Shown: positions 33,663 to 44,040 of the stretch, in pieces
Layout of the letters: every line of letters starts with the position of its first letter
Numbering within the stretch: position 1 is the first letter of the stretch
Assembly (NCBI RefSeq): GCF_009903625.1
Contig: NZ_CP047569.1
Coordinates: 4,148,001 to 4,212,000, forward strand
Direction: 5' to 3'
Origin: Microbulbifer sp. ALW1
GTDB lineage: Bacteria > Pseudomonadota > Gammaproteobacteria > Pseudomonadales > Cellvibrionaceae
DNA: 64,000 nt
Program-made: the position numbers and the translations under genes
The notes under the pieces: generated by a model
Seen by the model: the letters and a program-made list of their open reading frames with translations, nothing else
Database searches by the model: none
What the model was told of the DNA's origin: nothing

Positions 33663-34541
33663 TTATTCGCCCGCTGCATCGCCAATCTTGTCCTGCGTAC
33701 GCAACTCAAAATCACTGGCGTCATGCCGCTCGTGCAATTGCTGTGACGGCTCGCCCCAGGTCCGGTTCACCATCTTGCCAAGTTGTACTGCAGGGCGATC
33801 GCCAATTTCCTTAACCCAACGATTCACGTTCTTGTAGCTGGCCGCATCCAGAAACTCCGCCGCGTCATAAGCGTCGTTATTCACCACCGCGCCATACCAG
33901 GGCCAGATGGCCATATCGGCGATGGTGTATTCCCTGCCCGCAATAAACGGGTGGACTGCCAGTTGTCGATCCAGCACGTCCAGCTGGCGCTTTACTTCCA
34001 TCGCGTAACGGTTAATGGGGTACTCGTATTTTTCCGGGGCATAGGCATAAAAATGCCCGAAGCCACCCCCCAGGAAAGGTGCCGAGCCCATTTGCCAGAA
34101 AAGCCAGTTCAACGTCTCGGTGCGCTGCTCCGGGGTATGGGGCAGGAAGGCGCCGAATTTTTCCGCCAGGTACAACAGGATGGAACCGGATTCGAACACG
34201 CGAATGGGCGGCGTGGTGCTGTGATCCACCAACGCGGGAATTTTGGAGTTGGGATTGATATCCACAAAGCCACTGCTGAACTGGTCACCTTCGGTAATGC
34301 GGACCAGGTGGGCATCGTACTCGGCACCCGCATGCCCGAGCGCCAGAAGCTCTTCCAGCATAATCGAGGCTTTGACGCCGTTGGGGGTCGCCAGAGAGTA
34401 GAGCTGCATCGGGTGCTTGCCCACGGGCAGTTCCTTGTCGTGGGTCGGGCCGGCGATGGGTCTGTTGATATTGGCAAACTGGCCCCCGCTTTCACTGTCC
34501 CATTTCCAGACTTTCGGTGGTGTGTAGCTGCTGTCGGACAT
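33663..34541 (-). CDS. yghU: Glutathione-dependent disulfide-bond oxidoreductase YghU
   Basis: The ATG at 34541 (MSDSSYTPPKVWKWD) follows GGAG at 7-base spacing and gives 292 residues; the frame is open six codons further up. A thioredoxin-fold N-terminal domain (LYSLATPNGVKASIMLEELLALG, two blocks) and an all-helical C-terminal GST domain with GGGFGHFYAYAPEKYEYPINRY identify the YghU/Ure2p-like branch of glutathione transferases, about 290 residues long. The enzyme reduces disulfides using two glutathiones. No operon partner is evident. Confidence 0.93.
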   Translation of the reverse strand: MSDSSYTPPKVWKWDSESGGQFANINRPIAGPTHDKELPVGKHPMQLYSLATPNGVKASIMLEELLALGHAGAEYDAHLVRITEGDQFSSGFVDINPNSKIPALVDHSTTPPIRVFESGSILLYLAEKFGAFLPHTPEQRTETLNWLFWQMGSAPFLGGGFGHFYAYAPEKYEYPINRYAMEVKRQLDVLDRQLAVHPFIAGREYTIADMAIWPWYGAVVNNDAYDAAEFLDAASYKNVNRWVKEIGDRPAVQLGKMVNRTWGEPSQQLHERHDASDFELRTQDKIGDAAGE

Positions 34542-34599
34542 TGATCTACTCCGGGTCATTTAATGAATTGTGGCCAGTTCTTTCGGCGATCGTTTCAGG

Positions 34600-35058
34600 T
34601 TAAAGCGCAATGCGCATAAACAGACTGTTTGGGTCCTCCCTGTAGTCTGCGAAAGGCGCACACAGTTCAAATCCGTGGCGAGAGTACAGCCGGTGGGCCG
34701 GTTTGAAAAAATCCATGGAACCGGTTTCCAGGCTCAGGCGGGTGTAGCCGCGCTTGCGCGCTTCTCCGAGGATATGCTGCAGCACCGCAGTGGCAATTCC
34801 CTTTCCTCGCGCCTCGGCACCGGTGCGCATGGATTTGATTTCGCCGTGGTCCGGGCCCAGTTCCTTTAGAGCACCGCAGCCCACCAGGGCGCCATCGAGA
34901 TAGGCAGACCAGAAGGTGACGTCCGGCTGGCGCAGGCCATCCAGATCCAGCGCATGCACACTTTCCGGCGGAGATGTGGCGCGCATATCATCAATATGCG
35001 CCTGCAGGAATGCGGCGATTTCATTACCGCTCAAATCGTCAACATGAATGTTCAACAT
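34600..35058 (-). CDS. GNAT-family N-acetyltransferase
   Basis: The ATG at 35058 (MLNIHVDDLSG) follows AGGAAG and gives 152 residues. The acetyl-CoA site is in RTGAEARGKGIATAVLQHIL, with GCGALKEL and LSLETGSMDFFKPAHRLYSRHGFE around it, typical of the PA4866/YafP-like GNAT group. The substrate is unknown. The gene lies downstream of, and co-oriented with, a membrane protein gene (54-base gap), with which it may form an operon. Confidence 0.88.
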   Translation of the reverse strand: MLNIHVDDLSGNEIAAFLQAHIDDMRATSPPESVHALDLDGLRQPDVTFWSAYLDGALVGCGALKELGPDHGEIKSMRTGAEARGKGIATAVLQHILGEARKRGYTRLSLETGSMDFFKPAHRLYSRHGFELCAPFADYREDPNSLFMRIAL

Positions 35059-35111
35059 AGTACTTCCTAATGAGCATTTACCCAGTGTCAACAACTCACC
35101 AATCGCCTGGA

Positions 35112-36185
35112 TCAAATTCTATTTATTCGTGTATTCGTCGCATCGAATTGAGCACCCCGCCACCGTGCGATTAGGGCCAGGACGCACCATAACAGCAGGC
35201 TGACGATCAGGACCAGACCGTATTCCCCGAGGGGAATCCGCAGTGGCAGTTGCCAGCTCATCACACCACTGCCGATCAACCCCAGTAGAGTCAACAGATA
35301 CCCGGCGATGATGCTTGCAACTACTCTCCGCGACAACCCCAGGCCATGGATCTGGGTTATAACCAGCATCCCCAGAAAGCCGGTAAAGAACATGGCAACA
35401 GCAGACCAGCCCTGTGACGGTGACAGGTAAGCGACCACCACACCGTGAATCAGGACAAAGCTTTCCAGGAAAAAGGTCCAGTAGCGATTGCGGTGACTGC
35501 GGGTGAACATCAGGCTGCCCTGCAACAGCAATGCAAACAGGTAAAAAAAGCCGAGCAGGTGCCCCAGGGTCAACTCGATCGGGTGGTACCAGAAGGTGTA
35601 GAGAATCGCCCAGGAAAAGTAATAACCGTGATAGCGTTTTAGACAGGTCACCACCGTGTGCTTGATCGGAACCCGCTTGCCAAAGAACAGGCCCCGGCGA
35701 GGGTTTTCCATAATCAGGACGATGACCAGCAGGAAAATGACCGCAAACTGTGATGACCATACCGGCACAGTCTGCGCCAGACCGTCATAGAAAAGCTTGC
35801 TCTGCACTATGTGCAATCCGATGAAAAAGATATTGCCGACTAGTGCCAGTACGTTGATGGGATGCAGGCCATCGGTGTAGCCCATCCCCTGGTGGTCGCG
35901 CAGTTGCCGCGCCCGGAAAATGATCCACCAGTGAAACAGCTGATGCGCCGCATAGCCACCCCAGGCAGTAACCAGAGCCCAGGTAGAGGACTCGGGCAAC
36001 TGCCAGTAGTACCAGCTTTTGGATTCGTCGGGCAGGAACTGGATGTGCGCGCTGTAGGGACCAAAAACAATCGACAGCAGTAACAGCGCAAAACACCCCA
36101 GCAGGCCCCAAGTCAACCGAAAGCGATAACGCTTATGGCTATTTAGCCCGTTGTTGAGTGCCATACTACCCCCGGTATTTGCCAT
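35112..36185 (-). CDS. Uncharacterised multi-pass membrane protein
   Basis: The 357-residue protein has about nine or ten hydrophobic helices, for example LLGCFALLLLSIVFG, FAVIFLLVIVLIM and GYLLTLLGLIGSGVM. Histidines fall within or beside the helices (HQLFHWW, FIGLHIVQ, KHTVVTCLKRYHGYYF, FVLIHGVVV), a pattern seen in haem- or metal-binding membrane proteins, but no family is recognised. An ATG at codon 8 (36164), preceded by GGGGGT, is an equally likely start. It precedes the GNAT gene. Confidence 0.7.
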   Translation of the reverse strand: MANTGGSMALNNGLNSHKRYRFRLTWGLLGCFALLLLSIVFGPYSAHIQFLPDESKSWYYWQLPESSTWALVTAWGGYAAHQLFHWWIIFRARQLRDHQGMGYTDGLHPINVLALVGNIFFIGLHIVQSKLFYDGLAQTVPVWSSQFAVIFLLVIVLIMENPRRGLFFGKRVPIKHTVVTCLKRYHGYYFSWAILYTFWYHPIELTLGHLLGFFYLFALLLQGSLMFTRSHRNRYWTFFLESFVLIHGVVVAYLSPSQGWSAVAMFFTGFLGMLVITQIHGLGLSRRVVASIIAGYLLTLLGLIGSGVMSWQLPLRIPLGEYGLVLIVSLLLWCVLALIARWRGAQFDATNTRINRI

Positions 36186-36612
36186 CGCCTGACAATATTT
36201 ATCATGCAGAATTTCACATGCAGATTAGTCGCTGATAGTACGCCGCGGGTGGGTCCACTGGATCATCTTTGCGCGACCCCATTTTCCGGGCCGCCGGGAG
36301 CAGCGCCTCAGGAGTAATGCTCGCTCAGCCGAAGTACCTTTTCGTGAAATAGCCCTCGTAAGTAGACACTTACGCCATCAGCGCACCTGCCGCGCCTGGA
36401 CCTGAAGGGTGTACTGCTACCGACCGTTGTTGAAGCCCCCCTGCCCCTCCCCCATAATACCGCCCCAATTTCAATCAATGCGCCGCCTGTCGCCAACTGC
36501 AGGCAAGTGCCCGCAAACGGGCAACTTGCTAGTCTTGTTTAACAGGTGCCCAAATTTTGTACTACGCCAACTCAGTACCCGGGGCCAATGCGGTGGCCCG
36601 AACGGAATCACT
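36186..36612. other. Divergent upstream region of the rnf operon
   Basis: About 430 bases with no supported gene, between the membrane protein gene and rnfA. It contains a leader hairpin at 36503-36529; no clear -10/-35 pair was recognised. Confidence 0.5.
36503..36529 (+). promoter_or_regulatory. Hairpin in the rnf leader
   Basis: GCAAGTGCCCG (36503-36513) pairs with CGGGCAACTTGC (36518-36529) with one bulged base and loop CAAA. It lies about 85 bases before rnfA; the bases after it are only mildly T-rich. Confidence 0.45.
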
Positions 36613-37188
36613 ATGACCGAATTCACCGTCATCCTGCTCTCCACCATTCTGGTGAACAACTATGTGCTGGTACAGTTTCTCGGCCTCTGCCCGTTTATGG
36701 GGGTTTCCAACAAGCTGGAAACCGCCATCGGTATGGCCGGCGCTACCACCTTTGTGCTGACGCTGGCAGCCATCTGCTCCTACCTGGTGAACACCTACTT
36801 ACTCGAGCCCTTTGGCATGGAGTACCTGCGCACCATTTCCTTCATTCTGGTGATTGCGGTGGTGGTGCAGTTTGCGCGGATGTTTATCGAGAAAACCAGC
36901 CCGCTGCTCTACCGGGTACTCGGTGTCTTCCTGCCTCTTATTACTACCAACTGTGCGGTGCTCGGTGTGGCGCTGCAGAACACCCTGAAGGCAAACAATT
37001 TCGTGCAGTCCACGCTTTACGGTTTTGGCGCTGCGGTAGGTTTTTCTCTGGTACTGATTCTGTTCTCCGCGATGCGCGAACGACTGGCGGTGGCGGATGT
37101 ACCCAAGCCATTCAAGGGGGCGGCCATCGGCATGATGACCGCGGGCTTGATGTCCCTGGCCTTTATGGGCTTCAGCGGGCTGGTATAA
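36613..37188 (+). CDS. rnfA: Electron transport complex subunit RnfA
   Basis: The ATG at 36613 ([20 protein letters not shown]) gives 191 residues, the normal RnfA length; the frame is open far upstream without similarity. It has six membrane helices and the RnfA/NqrE hallmarks [14 protein letters not shown] and [13 protein letters not shown], each with a cysteine thought to bind a [2Fe-2S] cluster at the subunit interface. The Rnf complex couples electron flow between NADH and ferredoxin to ion pumping at the inner membrane. It is first in the rnfABCDGE operon. Confidence 0.96.
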   Translation: MTEFTVILLSTILVNNYVLVQFLGLCPFMGVSNKLETAIGMAGATTFVLTLAAICSYLVNTYLLEPFGMEYLRTISFILVIAVVVQFARMFIEKTSPLLYRVLGVFLPLITTNCAVLGVALQNTLKANNFVQSTLYGFGAAVGFSLVLILFSAMRERLAVADVPKPFKGAAIGMMTAGLMSLAFMGFSGLV

Positions 37189-37201
37189 GGAGTCGGCGAC
37201 G

Positions 37202-37810
37202 ATGGAATGGCTGTCTGAAGTATCCACGCCCCTGCTGATTCTCGGCGGTATGGCACTGGCATTTGGCGCCCTGCTGGGTTTTGCCGCGGTGCGCTTCAAG
37301 GTGGAGGGTGACCCGATTGTCGACCAGATCGACGCCCTGCTGCCACAGACCCAGTGCGGCCAGTGTGGCCACCCCGGGTGTCGCCCCTATGCTGAAGCCA
37401 TAGCCAATGGCGAGGCCATCAACAAGTGCCCTCCGGGGGGCCAGGCCACCATCAACGAGCTGGCCAACCTGCTGGACGTGGAAGCCACGCCACTGGATGC
37501 CGAGCACGGCGTGGAAGACGTCAAGAAAGTCGCGTTTATCCGTGAAGCGGAATGTATCGGCTGCACCAAGTGCATTCAGGCGTGCCCCGTAGACGCCATT
37601 GTCGGCGCCGCCAAACAGATGCACACGGTCATCGTCGACGAGTGCACCGGCTGTGACCTGTGTGTGGAGCCCTGCCCGGTGGACTGTATCGATATGGTGC
37701 CGCTGGAAACACAACTGCAACAGTGGCACCCGCATAAACCCAAAGACGGAATTCAATTGATCGCCAGCGACCGCCCCGATCTGCACCCCAGTGACCGGAG
37801 TGCAGCATGA
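37202..37810 (+). CDS. rnfB: Electron transport complex subunit RnfB
   Basis: The 202-residue protein starts 14 bases after rnfA. One N-terminal membrane helix ([17 protein letters not shown]) is followed by a Fe-S domain with Cys52, Cys55, Cys60 and a cysteine in NKCPPGG, then two [4Fe-4S] ferredoxin motifs, [12 protein letters not shown] near residue 119 and [12 protein letters not shown] near 149. RnfB takes electrons from or gives them to ferredoxin. Its last four bases overlap the start of rnfC. Confidence 0.96.
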   Translation: MEWLSEVSTPLLILGGMALAFGALLGFAAVRFKVEGDPIVDQIDALLPQTQCGQCGHPGCRPYAEAIANGEAINKCPPGGQATINELANLLDVEATPLDAEHGVEDVKKVAFIREAECIGCTKCIQACPVDAIVGAAKQMHTVIVDECTGCDLCVEPCPVDCIDMVPLETQLQQWHPHKPKDGIQLIASDRPDLHPSDRSAA

Positions 37811-39969
37811 GCCAGGTAGATGAACGCCAGAGCGCCAGCGAGCGCCGCGCTGCCCGCGAAGCCCACCTGATCGCCAGTGAAAAAGCACGGGACCTGTCCC
37901 GGGAGCTGAAGATCAGCGACTTCCACGGCGGTATTCACCCGCCCGAGAACAAACACCAGAGTACCGGTGAAGCCATCGGCACTATTCCCCTGGCGGAAGA
38001 TTTGATCGTACCGCTGAACCAGCACATCGGCGCCACCGCCATTCCACTGGTGAAGCTCGGCGACCTGGTATTGAAGGGCCAGAAAATTGCCGAGGCCGAC
38101 GGCCCGGTGAGCTGCCCGGTGCACGCGCCTTCCTCCGGCAAAATCGTCGCCATCGAGCCTATGGCGGTGCCGCACCCCTCGGGGATGGTGGCAGATTGTA
38201 TCCAGATCCGCACCGACGGCCGCGATGAATGGTGTGCGCTCAATCCGCTGGAAAACTACGCCGAGCGCGATATCGATGACGTGCTGGAGCAAATCCGCGA
38301 CTGCGGTATCGCCGGCATGGGCGGCGCAGGCTTTCCCACCGCGGTCAAACTGAACCCCCGCGGCGGTGCAGAGATCGATACCCTGATCATCAACGGCACC
38401 GAGTGCGAACCCTATATCACCGCGGACGATATGCTGATGCGCGAGCGCGCAGAAGAAATCGTCAAGGGTGTGGAAATACTCGCACACCTGCTGGATCAGC
38501 CAGAACGGGTACTGATCGGTATTGAAGACAACAAACCGAAAGCCATCCAGGCGATGAAAAAGGCGGCCGAAGGCACCCGCTTCCACGTGGTCGTTTTCCC
38601 TACCAAATACCCCTCCGGTGGCGAAAAACAGCTGATCGAAATCCTCACCGGGCGCGAGGTACCCAACGAGGGGCTGCCAGCCCATGTTGGCATCGTGTGC
38701 CAGAACGTGGGTACTGCGCGCGCTGTGTATCGGGCGGTAGCACTCGGTGAGCCGCTGATCAGCCGCGTCACCACGGTGGTGGGCGAGTCCCTCGAGCGGC
38801 AGCGCAATATCGAGGTGCCACTGGGGACCCCTATCCGCCACATTCTGGAAAACCACGGACTGGACCGAAAACAACTGCAGCGTATCGTCATCGGTGGCCC
38901 TATGATGGGCTACACCATCGAGGACGAAAACGCGCCGGTGGTGAAAACTACCAACTGTATTCTCGCGCCCACCAATAAAGAGCTGCCGCCACCGCCGCCG
39001 GCCCAGGCCTGTATCCGCTGCGGCCTCTGTGCGGAAGCCTGTCCCGCCAGCCTGCTGCCGCAGCAGCTGTACTGGTATGCGCGGGCAGAAGACCGGGAAA
39101 AACTCCAGGCCTACAACCTGTTCGACTGTATCGAGTGCGGCGCCTGCTCCTACGTGTGCCCATCGAGTATTCCCCTGGTGCAGTATTACCGCGCTGCCAA
39201 GGGCGATATCCGTGAGGCGCGCCTGGAAAAAGAAAAGGCAGACCGCGCCCGCGAGCGCTTCGAATACCGCAAGCTGCGCCTGGAAAAAGCAGAGCAGGAA
39301 AAAGAAGCCAAACGGCTGGCACGCAAGAAGGCCGCAGAGGAAGCCCGTAAGCAACGGGAACAGAATGCCGATAGCCCGGAAGCGAAAGCCGCCAAGCAGG
39401 AATCGGATGTGGTGGCCGCGGCCCTCGCCCGGGTAAAGGCGAAGCAGGCCTCCCCGGAGCAGCAACTGGCCCGCGCCCAACGCACCCTCACCAGTGCCGA
39501 ACACCGGGTTCAGCGTATGCAGGGCAAGGTCGCCGAGGCGGACGAAGCACAGAAGGCCCAGCTCGAAGCCCAGCTCAAAACTGCCGAGCTGAAACTGCAG
39601 GAAGCCCGCGACAAACTGGCAGAAGCCGAAAAGCTGGCCGCCAGTGCCCCCCAACCTGCAGAGCAATCACAGGCAGAGGCAGAAACCGAGTCACCCAGCG
39701 TCACCGACGACAAACTCACCGTGGCCGGCGCTTCTTCGTCTGCCGCGGGCGATGCCATTGCCCGGGCCAAGGCCGCGGCGGCCGCCCGCGCCAGCCAGAG
39801 TCCGGAAGAAAAGTTGGCCTCCGAGATTGAAGCGCTGAAAAAACGGGTGGAAAAAGCCCAGGCGCGACTGGAAAAAGCACGTAGTGAAGACGACCCCAAT
39901 AGCGCGGCCTTCGAAACCGCGCTGACGAAACTGCAGGAAAAACTGGCGGACAAACAGCGCCAGGCCTGA
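37807..39969 (+). CDS. rnfC: Electron transport complex subunit RnfC
   Basis: The 720-residue subunit has an N-terminal RnfC domain, an NADH/FMN-binding region ([26 protein letters not shown]) and two [4Fe-4S] motifs, [12 protein letters not shown] near residue 402 and [12 protein letters not shown] near 442. After residue 465 comes a long Lys/Glu/Ala-rich tail of about 255 residues, a predicted coiled coil typical of gammaproteobacterial RnfC. It is the peripheral NADH-oxidising subunit. The start codon overlaps rnfB by four bases. Confidence 0.96.
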   Translation: MSQVDERQSASERRAAREAHLIASEKARDLSRELKISDFHGGIHPPENKHQSTGEAIGTIPLAEDLIVPLNQHIGATAIPLVKLGDLVLKGQKIAEADGPVSCPVHAPSSGKIVAIEPMAVPHPSGMVADCIQIRTDGRDEWCALNPLENYAERDIDDVLEQIRDCGIAGMGGAGFPTAVKLNPRGGAEIDTLIINGTECEPYITADDMLMRERAEEIVKGVEILAHLLDQPERVLIGIEDNKPKAIQAMKKAAEGTRFHVVVFPTKYPSGGEKQLIEILTGREVPNEGLPAHVGIVCQNVGTARAVYRAVALGEPLISRVTTVVGESLERQRNIEVPLGTPIRHILENHGLDRKQLQRIVIGGPMMGYTIEDENAPVVKTTNCILAPTNKELPPPPPAQACIRCGLCAEACPASLLPQQLYWYARAEDREKLQAYNLFDCIECGACSYVCPSSIPLVQYYRAAKGDIREARLEKEKADRARERFEYRKLRLEKAEQEKEAKRLARKKAAEEARKQREQNADSPEAKAAKQESDVVAAALARVKAKQASPEQQLARAQRTLTSAEHRVQRMQGKVAEADEAQKAQLEAQLKTAELKLQEARDKLAEAEKLAASAPQPAEQSQAEAETESPSVTDDKLTVAGASSSAAGDAIARAKAAAAARASQSPEEKLASEIEALKKRVEKAQARLEKARSEDDPNSAAFETALTKLQEKLADKQRQA

Positions 39970-39991
39970 CCGGGAAAACTAGAGAATCACC

Positions 39992-41044
39992 ATGTCCCTG
40001 ATGCGAATCACTTCCCCCCACGCCCACTCCGGCCAGAGCACATCCAGAGTGATGCTGCAGGTGGCCGCGGCGACCATCCCGGGCGTACTGGCGCTGGTGG
40101 TCTACTTCGGGGTGGGTGTGCTGTTCAATATTGCACTCTGTGTGATCACCGCGCTGGCCTCCGAGGCGGCGGTGATGAAACTGCGCAAGCGCCCGGTGGG
40201 CTTTTACCTGAAGGATTACAGCGCCCTGGTCACCGCGTTGCTACTGGGCATCGCCCTGCCCCCCTACTGCGCCTGGTGGCTGCCGGTAGTGGGCGCCTTT
40301 ACCGCGATCGTCCTGGCCAAACAGCTCTACGGCGGCATGGGCTACAACCCCTTCAACCCCGCCATGGTGGGTTACGTGGTACTGCTGATCAGCTTCCCGG
40401 TAGAGATGACCCGTTGGGTGGCGCCGGCGGAGCTGATCCAGGGTACACCGGGGCTGGATGAAACCCTGTCGCTGATGTTCGGCGGTATGAATGTGGACGG
40501 CTTTACCCGCGCCACCCCGCTGGAAATTGTGCGCCACAACCAGTCCACCATCCTGTCCCAGCTCTACGAGATGGAGCCGATGTTCAGCAAAGGCGCTATT
40601 GCCGGCGTGGGCTGGGAGATGGCCAATGTCGGCTTCCTGCTGGGCGGCCTCTTCCTGCTGTTCCGCCGCCTGATTACCTGGCACGCACCTGCGGCCATGC
40701 TCGTCACCCTGGCCGCACTTTCGGTGGTCTTCTACGACGGCGGCAGCTCCCTGAGTGAAGGCTCACCCCTGCTGCACCTCTTCTCCGGTGCCACCATGCT
40801 GGGTGCTTTCTTTATCGTCACCGACCCGGTGAGCGGCTGTACTAGCAACAAGGGCCGGCTGATATTCGGCGCCGGCGTCGGCCTACTGGTATTCGTGATT
40901 CGCGCCTGGGGCGCCTACCCGGATGCGGTGGCCTTTGCGGTACTACTGATGAACTTCGCCGCCCCCTTTATCGACAATTACACCCTGCCCCGCACCTACG
41001 GCCACAAGGCCGCGCGCAAGGCCACCGATCTGGAGGAACAGTGA
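39992..41044 (+). CDS. rnfD: Electron transport complex subunit RnfD
   Basis: The 350-residue membrane protein has nine or more helices. The flavinylation motif SGATM near residue 266, within HLFSGATMLGAFFIVTDPVSG, carries the threonine that binds FMN covalently in RnfD/NqrB. GMGYNPFNPAMVGYV is another family hallmark. Its stop codon overlaps the start of rnfG. Confidence 0.96.
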   Translation: MSLMRITSPHAHSGQSTSRVMLQVAAATIPGVLALVVYFGVGVLFNIALCVITALASEAAVMKLRKRPVGFYLKDYSALVTALLLGIALPPYCAWWLPVVGAFTAIVLAKQLYGGMGYNPFNPAMVGYVVLLISFPVEMTRWVAPAELIQGTPGLDETLSLMFGGMNVDGFTRATPLEIVRHNQSTILSQLYEMEPMFSKGAIAGVGWEMANVGFLLGGLFLLFRRLITWHAPAAMLVTLAALSVVFYDGGSSLSEGSPLLHLFSGATMLGAFFIVTDPVSGCTSNKGRLIFGAGVGLLVFVIRAWGAYPDAVAFAVLLMNFAAPFIDNYTLPRTYGHKAARKATDLEEQ

Positions 41045-41736
41045 TGCTGAAGCGCTCCATCGGTAGTAACGCCGCCATTCTCGCCCTGTTTGCCCTGGTC
41101 ACCGCGGGCACCCTCGCGGTCACCCAGATCACCACCAGGGAGCCCATTGAGCACGCCATTCGCGAGGCCTCCGCCAGGGCGCTGCTGGAGATCATCCCCA
41201 TCGACCGCCACAGCAACGATCTGCTGGTAGATACCTACCCCATTCCCAGACAGTATTGGGCGCTGCTGGGGCTGAAACAGGAAGCCAATATCAATCTGGC
41301 GCGGGAAACGGACGGCACCATCAATGCGGTGATCATTCCCGCCGTAGCGCCGGATGGCTACTCCGGTCCCATCCGCATTCTGGTGGGCGTGAACCGCGAT
41401 GGCACTGTGGCCGGCGTGCGGGTCACCAACCATGCGGAAACCCCCGGGCTCGGCGACAAGGTGGAAGTCAAAAAGAGCGACTGGGTACTGTCGTTTAACG
41501 GCAAGTCGCTACAGGACCCCGCGCGGGATCAGTGGAAGGTACAGAAAGACGGTGGCGCCTTCGACCAGTTCACCGGTGCCACCATCACTCCGCGCGCGGT
41601 GGTGAACCAGGTGCGCAAGGTGCTCGACTTTGTGGCCGAGCACCACCAGCAGATCTTCAGCGCACCAGTATCCAAGCGCGCGGTGGAAGTTGAGCAATCC
41701 CCACCGCCGCAGCCAGCAGAAACGGAGAATAACTGA
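41044..41736 (+). CDS. rnfG: Electron transport complex subunit RnfG
   Basis: The 230-residue protein starts at ATG 41044, overlapping the rnfD stop by one base; a GTG at 41041 directly before is an alternative. It has one N-terminal membrane helix ([19 protein letters not shown]) and a periplasmic FMN-binding domain with the covalent FMN motif [11 protein letters not shown] near residue 177. The Pro/Gln-rich tail is short. It overlaps the rnfE start by one base. Confidence 0.95.
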   Translation: MLKRSIGSNAAILALFALVTAGTLAVTQITTREPIEHAIREASARALLEIIPIDRHSNDLLVDTYPIPRQYWALLGLKQEANINLARETDGTINAVIIPAVAPDGYSGPIRILVGVNRDGTVAGVRVTNHAETPGLGDKVEVKKSDWVLSFNGKSLQDPARDQWKVQKDGGAFDQFTGATITPRAVVNQVRKVLDFVAEHHQQIFSAPVSKRAVEVEQSPPPQPAETENN

Positions 41737-42461
41737 TGGCCACTCCGCGCCCCACACCCGACTACCGGGAAATCACCCACAATGGCCTGTGGAAAAACAA
41801 CCCGGCGCTGGTGCAGCTGCTGGGGCTCTGCCCCCTGCTGGCCGTTACCGGTTCGGTGGTCAACGCCATTGGCCTCGGCCTCGCCACCACCGCAGTACTT
41901 GCTTGCTCCAACCTCGCCGTGTCCCTGGTGCGCCACCAGATGCCGGAAACCGTGCGCCTGCCCGCCTCGGTGATGATCATCGCCACCTTTGTGACCTGTG
42001 CCGAGCTGCTGATGAAAGCCTTCACTTACGAGCTCTATCTGGTGCTGGGGATTTTTATTCCGCTGATCGTCACCAACTGCGCGATTCTGGGCCGCGCCGA
42101 TGCCTTTGCCAGTAAAAATCCGGTACTGCCTTCACTGCTGGATGGACTGATGATGGGCGCGGGGTTCAGTGCAGTACTGATTGTGATTGGCGCAGTGCGG
42201 GAAATTATCGGCCGCGGCACCCTGTTCAGTGATATGGACCTGCTGCTCGGCCCGGTGGCAGCCAACTGGACACTGCCGGTGCTGGGGCAGGATTACAGCG
42301 GCTTCCTGGTTGCAGTTCTACCACCCGGGGCCTTTCTCGTCGCCGGCCTTCTCATCGCCGCGAAAAACGCCATCGATGCCAGTATTGAACGCCGCCGTAT
42401 GGCCAGTGTGAACATTGTCAGTGGCAGTAAAAGGGTAAGGACGACTGGGAAAATTCAGTGA
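41736..42461 (+). CDS. rnfE: Electron transport complex subunit RnfE
   Basis: The 241-residue RnfE/NqrD-type membrane subunit has six helices. [20 protein letters not shown] and [16 protein letters not shown] hold the two conserved cysteines that correspond to those of RnfA. It is the last gene of the operon; the endonuclease gene nth, which often follows rnf in other gammaproteobacteria, is not present here. A terminator lies about 90 bases downstream. Confidence 0.95.
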   Translation: MATPRPTPDYREITHNGLWKNNPALVQLLGLCPLLAVTGSVVNAIGLGLATTAVLACSNLAVSLVRHQMPETVRLPASVMIIATFVTCAELLMKAFTYELYLVLGIFIPLIVTNCAILGRADAFASKNPVLPSLLDGLMMGAGFSAVLIVIGAVREIIGRGTLFSDMDLLLGPVAANWTLPVLGQDYSGFLVAVLPPGAFLVAGLLIAAKNAIDASIERRRMASVNIVSGSKRVRTTGKIQ

Positions 42462-42547
42462 CGGTGCCAACCCGCAATAATTGGCACAATGCATTCTCAG
42501 CGTGTTGAATTATTAGCGTGTCACCAGGAATAATTTATTCAACTTTT

Positions 42548-42572
42548 AAAGCCGACCCTGTGTCGGCTTTTT
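42548..42572 (+). terminator. Intrinsic terminator of the rnf operon
   Basis: AAAGCCGAC (42548-42556) pairs perfectly with GTCGGCTTT (42562-42570) around CCTGT and is followed by T residues to 42572. Confidence 0.88.
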
Positions 42573-42585
42573 ACATCTGCGCCAT

Positions 42586-42640
42586 GACCAATTGGCCGTT
42601 GCTTTCAGGCCAATTTATGCGACTCACGATCAAATTGGTC
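42586..42640. repeat. Nested small palindromes
   Basis: AATTGGCC (42590-42597) is inverted at 42608-42615, and GACCAATT (42586-42593) is inverted at 42633-42640, so the same bases can pair in two ways. Purpose unknown; could be operator sites or an RNA switch-like structure. Confidence 0.5.
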
Positions 42641-42989
42641 TACTTTCCGAAGCATCCTTCAAATAACGTTCTGCTGTAATAAAATGTAATGGGATTTACT
42701 TCACAATCCGCCATTCATGAGTAGCTAAGCCCCCGCACATCGTTAAAATAGCCGTCCGTTCCAGCGTGTCTTACCAGTCGAATCTATTCATGGCGATAAG
42801 CCCGCGATATTCGTTAGACTGATCGCATAACGATAAGACTGCTGCACTTTGAGAGCGGGAAACTATGTTTAGGCCACGTCGGTACAGGCAACGTCGCCCA
42901 CGTTCATACAACGCTATTTTCATCTGGATTTCGTATTACCTGATATTCGATAGCTCACTGCTTACTACTCCAAAGGAATTACCCGCACC

Positions 42990-43703
42990 ATGACTTTAGA
43001 CAATGGAAAGTCTGAACTGGTCTATCAAGGGCGCAAAGCCCAGCGTGCCGATAGCCGCCAACGCCGGAAAGCCATCCTCGAAGCGACCCTGCGGCTCATT
43101 GTCAAAGAAGGAATCCGCGGTATTCGCCACCGTGCCGTTGCAAAAGAAGCAGCCGTTCCCCTCGCAGCAACCACCTATTACTTCAAAGACCTGGACGATC
43201 TGATCAGTGATTCGTTCACCTACTTTGTCGAACAAAATATCGATCAAACCCGGCATCTACAGGAAGAGAGTTTTAGCGCCGCGCGCCAGCTCACGCCAGA
43301 GCAGTTGGTCTCCCCCGCCGGACGTCGCCACCTGATCCAACAACTGACTCGCTTTGTGCTATCCCATATTCGCGCCCAGGCTAGCAACCGCGATCATCGA
43401 GTCATTGAGCTGGCATTCAAAAATGAGGCGTTGCGCAACGAGCAACTGACCCGTGCGGTGCGCATGGCCAACCAGGCCACAGAAAACCTGATTGTGGAGT
43501 TCTTTGACCTGCTGCAGGTCGCGGACTCCCGCGCGGCAGCCCAGATTGTGCACGGCACAATCCTCAATCTGGAATTTCAGGTGTTAAGCAACGCCGTGTC
43601 ACTGGACTCGCCGTTGTTGGAGCGCACCGTGACGATGATGATCAAAGGACTGATCCCGGCACAAGTTGAAGAAGACGCCCAGCAACCACTGGCAAGTACT
43701 TAA
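42990..43703 (+). CDS. TetR-family transcriptional regulator
   Basis: The 237-residue protein has an N-terminal TetR helix-turn-helix (GIRGIRHRAVAKEAAVPLAATTYYFKD, in two helices, about residues 45-70) and a helical ligand/dimer domain. The GIRxIRHRAVA start resembles regulators of the RutR/BetI-like or Pseudomonas PsrA-type groups, without allowing a specific call. It stands alone, about 530 bases after rnfE and 340 before the next gene; targets are not evident. Confidence 0.87.
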   Translation: MTLDNGKSELVYQGRKAQRADSRQRRKAILEATLRLIVKEGIRGIRHRAVAKEAAVPLAATTYYFKDLDDLISDSFTYFVEQNIDQTRHLQEESFSAARQLTPEQLVSPAGRRHLIQQLTRFVLSHIRAQASNRDHRVIELAFKNEALRNEQLTRAVRMANQATENLIVEFFDLLQVADSRAAAQIVHGTILNLEFQVLSNAVSLDSPLLERTVTMMIKGLIPAQVEEDAQQPLAST

Positions 43704-44040
43704 ACTACCGGTCCGCCGACACACCGTTACGATCCCCTTACGCCCCCCCAGCCCTACCCCCAAACCGGCACCGCAGGAGCAGTCATTGCCTGCGCTGCCG
43801 GTTGCACTGGCCACCGCGTTTCACATCCGGCATCCCCGCATTTTTTTCCCACCGGTCATACTTCTCGCCGCCTTGTGCACTGTCTCCTGCCCGCCTCCAA
43901 CAGCAACTCTCAGCAGCCAACCCAGGCACCACCGGCCGCCACCCGGTCTAAACTGAAAAGACGCCGATGGTAAAAGTACCGGCGTTGCCAGGTAGCCAAC
44001 CAGGGCCGCCCCAACATCACAGGAACCGCCTGGAATACAG
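43704..44040. other. Intergenic region before the MltF-like pair
   Basis: About 340 bases, C-rich, with no supported gene or recognised regulatory motif. Confidence 0.5.

Larger units (their letters stand above)
42462..42989. other. Intergenic region between rnfE and the TetR regulator gene
   Basis: About 530 bases without a supported gene. It contains the rnf terminator and a cluster of small overlapping palindromes, then AT-rich sequence that presumably holds the promoter of the TetR-type gene. Confidence 0.55.

Noticed and set aside
37753..39666. 637-codon open frame on the minus strand opposite rnfC
   Set aside because: Shadow of rnfC, whose motifs are clear; the reverse frame is low-complexity and lacks family signs.
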